From a virus, in IMG/VR virus record IMGVR_UViG_3300044730_000471, positions 1-37,811 of that record: a stretch of DNA of 37,811 nt; one strand, written 5' to 3'. The notes below the pieces were generated by a model. It made no database searches. It had not been told where the DNA came from and was given only the letters and a program-made list of their open reading frames with translations. Of this stretch, positions 36,938 to 37,811 are shown one piece after another; positions within the stretch are counted from its first letter, which is position 1, and each line of letters starts with the position of its first letter. Made by a program: the position numbers and the translations under genes.

Positions 36938-37811
36938 AGGTAAGATTCGATTATTATTTTTCCGCTTATATTACCAGTACTACACTGAAACCTTAAAGAC
37001 GTTACTGCATCGGTCGCATTGTATAGACCGTGAATTGTACCGCCCACGAATAAGCCGCTATTAAATATCGTACTTATGTTTCCGTTGACTTGCTTTTTTA
37101 AGGTAGTGCTGTCAGGGTTATACAATGTATAGTTCCCGTTAAATGCTTGACCGCTCGAACCAGTTGGCATTGCAGCACCTAATAACACCATCTTAGTGTC
37201 ACTTGCAGAACCAGTGTTAGCTAATGCAGTAGAAGACCCTCCAAGTATTCTGTAATGCGAGTAATTGCCTGCACCCGATTGAATTACTGATGGACTACCA
37301 ATACCAACTCTATGCCATAATTCCGAGTTAGCCGTCCCGGCTGTAATATCGACCATAAAAATCTTATGGTGTGAGTAACCAACAGGAATTGGTACGTCTA
37401 AACTTGCTGCACTCGAAGCGATGTATTCATTTCGAACAAAGCCACTGGGCATTGTCGCAAGCGTTCCATCGCCTCTCACATATTGCGCTGTCGTGCCGCT
37501 TGGCGTGTTGAACTTGCCATTGAATGTAGTCCAATCCGCTGTGCTTAATGCGCCTCGATTGCTTGCGCTGGCAGTTGGTAGATTGAAAGTGTGCGTGCTG
37601 CTTGCCGAGCTTATGCCGAAGTCCGTGCCGCTTGTACCCGTTGCGAAGTTTTGCACTTGCGCGGTCAAGCCGTTTAATGCGTTTAGCCCTGTGGTGAAAG
37701 TTGTGAGTACTTGGCAAAGGTTGTTGTCCTCAGTGTGCAGCGTAATGTTTCGCCCCGATGTAGTTACGAAAATGCGTACTGCGAGCCTATCAGTTGCAGC
37801 CAATACTATCG
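36934..37811 (-). CDS. Tail fibre C-terminal part, allele 2 (cut by window edge)
   Basis: The frame runs off the right edge, so the true start lies outside this reading. The first 120 or so residues match the fibre at 307-2661 (LAATDRLAVRIFVTTSGRNI through STADWTTFNGKF and QYVRGDGTLA). After that the sequence departs entirely: PSGFVRNEYIASSAASLDVP starts a different distal tip of about 170 residues ending GKIIIESYL. It is an alternative receptor-binding end of the same fibre. Confidence 0.85.
   Translation of the reverse strand, partial: IVLAATDRLAVRIFVTTSGRNITLHTEDNNLCQVLTTFTTGLNALNGLTAQVQNFATGTSGTDFGISSASSTHTFNLPTASASNRGALSTADWTTFNGKFNTPSGTTAQYVRGDGTLATMPSGFVRNEYIASSAASLDVPIPVGYSHHKIFMVDITAGTANSELWHRVGIGSPSVIQSGAGNYSHYRILGGSSTALANTGSASDTKMVLLGAAMPTGSSGQAFNGNYTLYNPDSTTLKKQVNGNISTIFNSGLFVGGTIHGLYNATDAVTSLRFQCSTGNISGKIIIESYL

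Larger units (their letters stand above)
36661..37811. repeat. Diverged terminal repeat, right copy (tail-fibre tip allele 2)
   Basis: This is the partner of 1-1151. The last 127 bases are identical to 1025-1151, a length matching a k=127 assembly-graph overlap, so the contig probably ends where the two alleles merge again. The diverged core encodes a different fibre tip and a different small gene. The fibre tip is 33 nt longer and the small gene 33 nt shorter than in the left copy, so total length is unchanged. Confidence 0.9.

Noticed and set aside
1-37811. CRISPR array, IS element, integrase, attachment sites or lysogeny repressor
   Set aside because: No regularly spaced repeats, transposase, integrase or CI-like repressor were seen on either strand. 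The terminal repeat is explained by allele overlap in assembly, not by att sites.

Overview
The window is essentially one complete genome unit of a tailed phage, about 36.66 kb, read once around plus a second, diverged reading of its first 1,151 bases. The first and last 1,151 bases align without net offset, and the final 127 bases (37685-37811) are identical to 1025-1151. That is how a circular or circularly permuted genome looks when an assembly runs through two alleles of one locus. The morphology suggested is a siphovirus: tape measure of about 800 residues, a frameshifted G/GT tail chaperone pair, portal, MuF-like protein, scaffold and major capsid. The host is probably a member of the Bacteroidota. 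Several genes are preceded by the Bacteroidota-type promoter TTTG-N17-20-TAnnTTTG, Shine-Dalgarno sequences are not evident, and many proteins resemble families I know from Flavobacterium-like phages. I see no integrase and no repressor.

Almost everything is on the minus strand, so the genome reads from right to left. (1) 37.8-33.8 kb: tail-fibre tip allele 2, a small tip-linked gene, a fibre-like protein, a GH24 endolysin, a holin candidate and membrane proteins, with a PAS-HisKA protein that lacks an ATPase domain lying among them. (2) 33.6-28.1 kb: an SSB-like protein, coiled-coil protein, PD-(D/E)XK exonuclease, C5 cytosine methyltransferase with a second recognisable protein nested in another frame, and a VRR-NUC nuclease. 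(3) 28.1-24.3 kb: replisome organiser, DnaJ-type zinc protein, DnaB helicase and small genes. (4) 24.2-21.9 kb: terminase small subunit, HNH homing endonuclease, terminase large subunit. (5) 21.9-13.7 kb: tail genes. (6) 13.7-11.5 kb: two glycosyltransferases and a methyltransferase. (7) 11.5-4.2 kb: portal, MuF, scaffold, capsid. (8) 4.2-0.1 kb: connector-type proteins and the tail fibre. The tail module lies before the portal/capsid module, the reverse of the usual siphovirus order. The only plus-strand block is 5.48-6.34 kb: a short promoter-to-terminator RNA, a multi-helix structured region and a GIY-YIG endonuclease.

The most unusual content is translational recoding and RNA structure. 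The terminase ATPase gene is split inside its Walker A codons by a 39-nt segment that opens with TAA and folds into a hairpin. Hopping from CGA to the matching arginine codon CGC would rebuild a perfect P-loop, and an HNH homing endonuclease gene abuts the split gene, much like the mobA/gene 60 bypass cassette of phage T4. The major capsid gene ends with a canonical -1 frameshift signal (AAACCCG, 5-nt spacer, 12-bp stem) leading into a 27-codon extension. The tail chaperone gene has a T7 slippery run. Two short RNAs on opposite strands share one layout: a 5' hairpin whose loop is perfectly complementary to the loop of the 3' terminator hairpin. Four small accessory genes are moron-like, each behind a near-identical promoter-leader.
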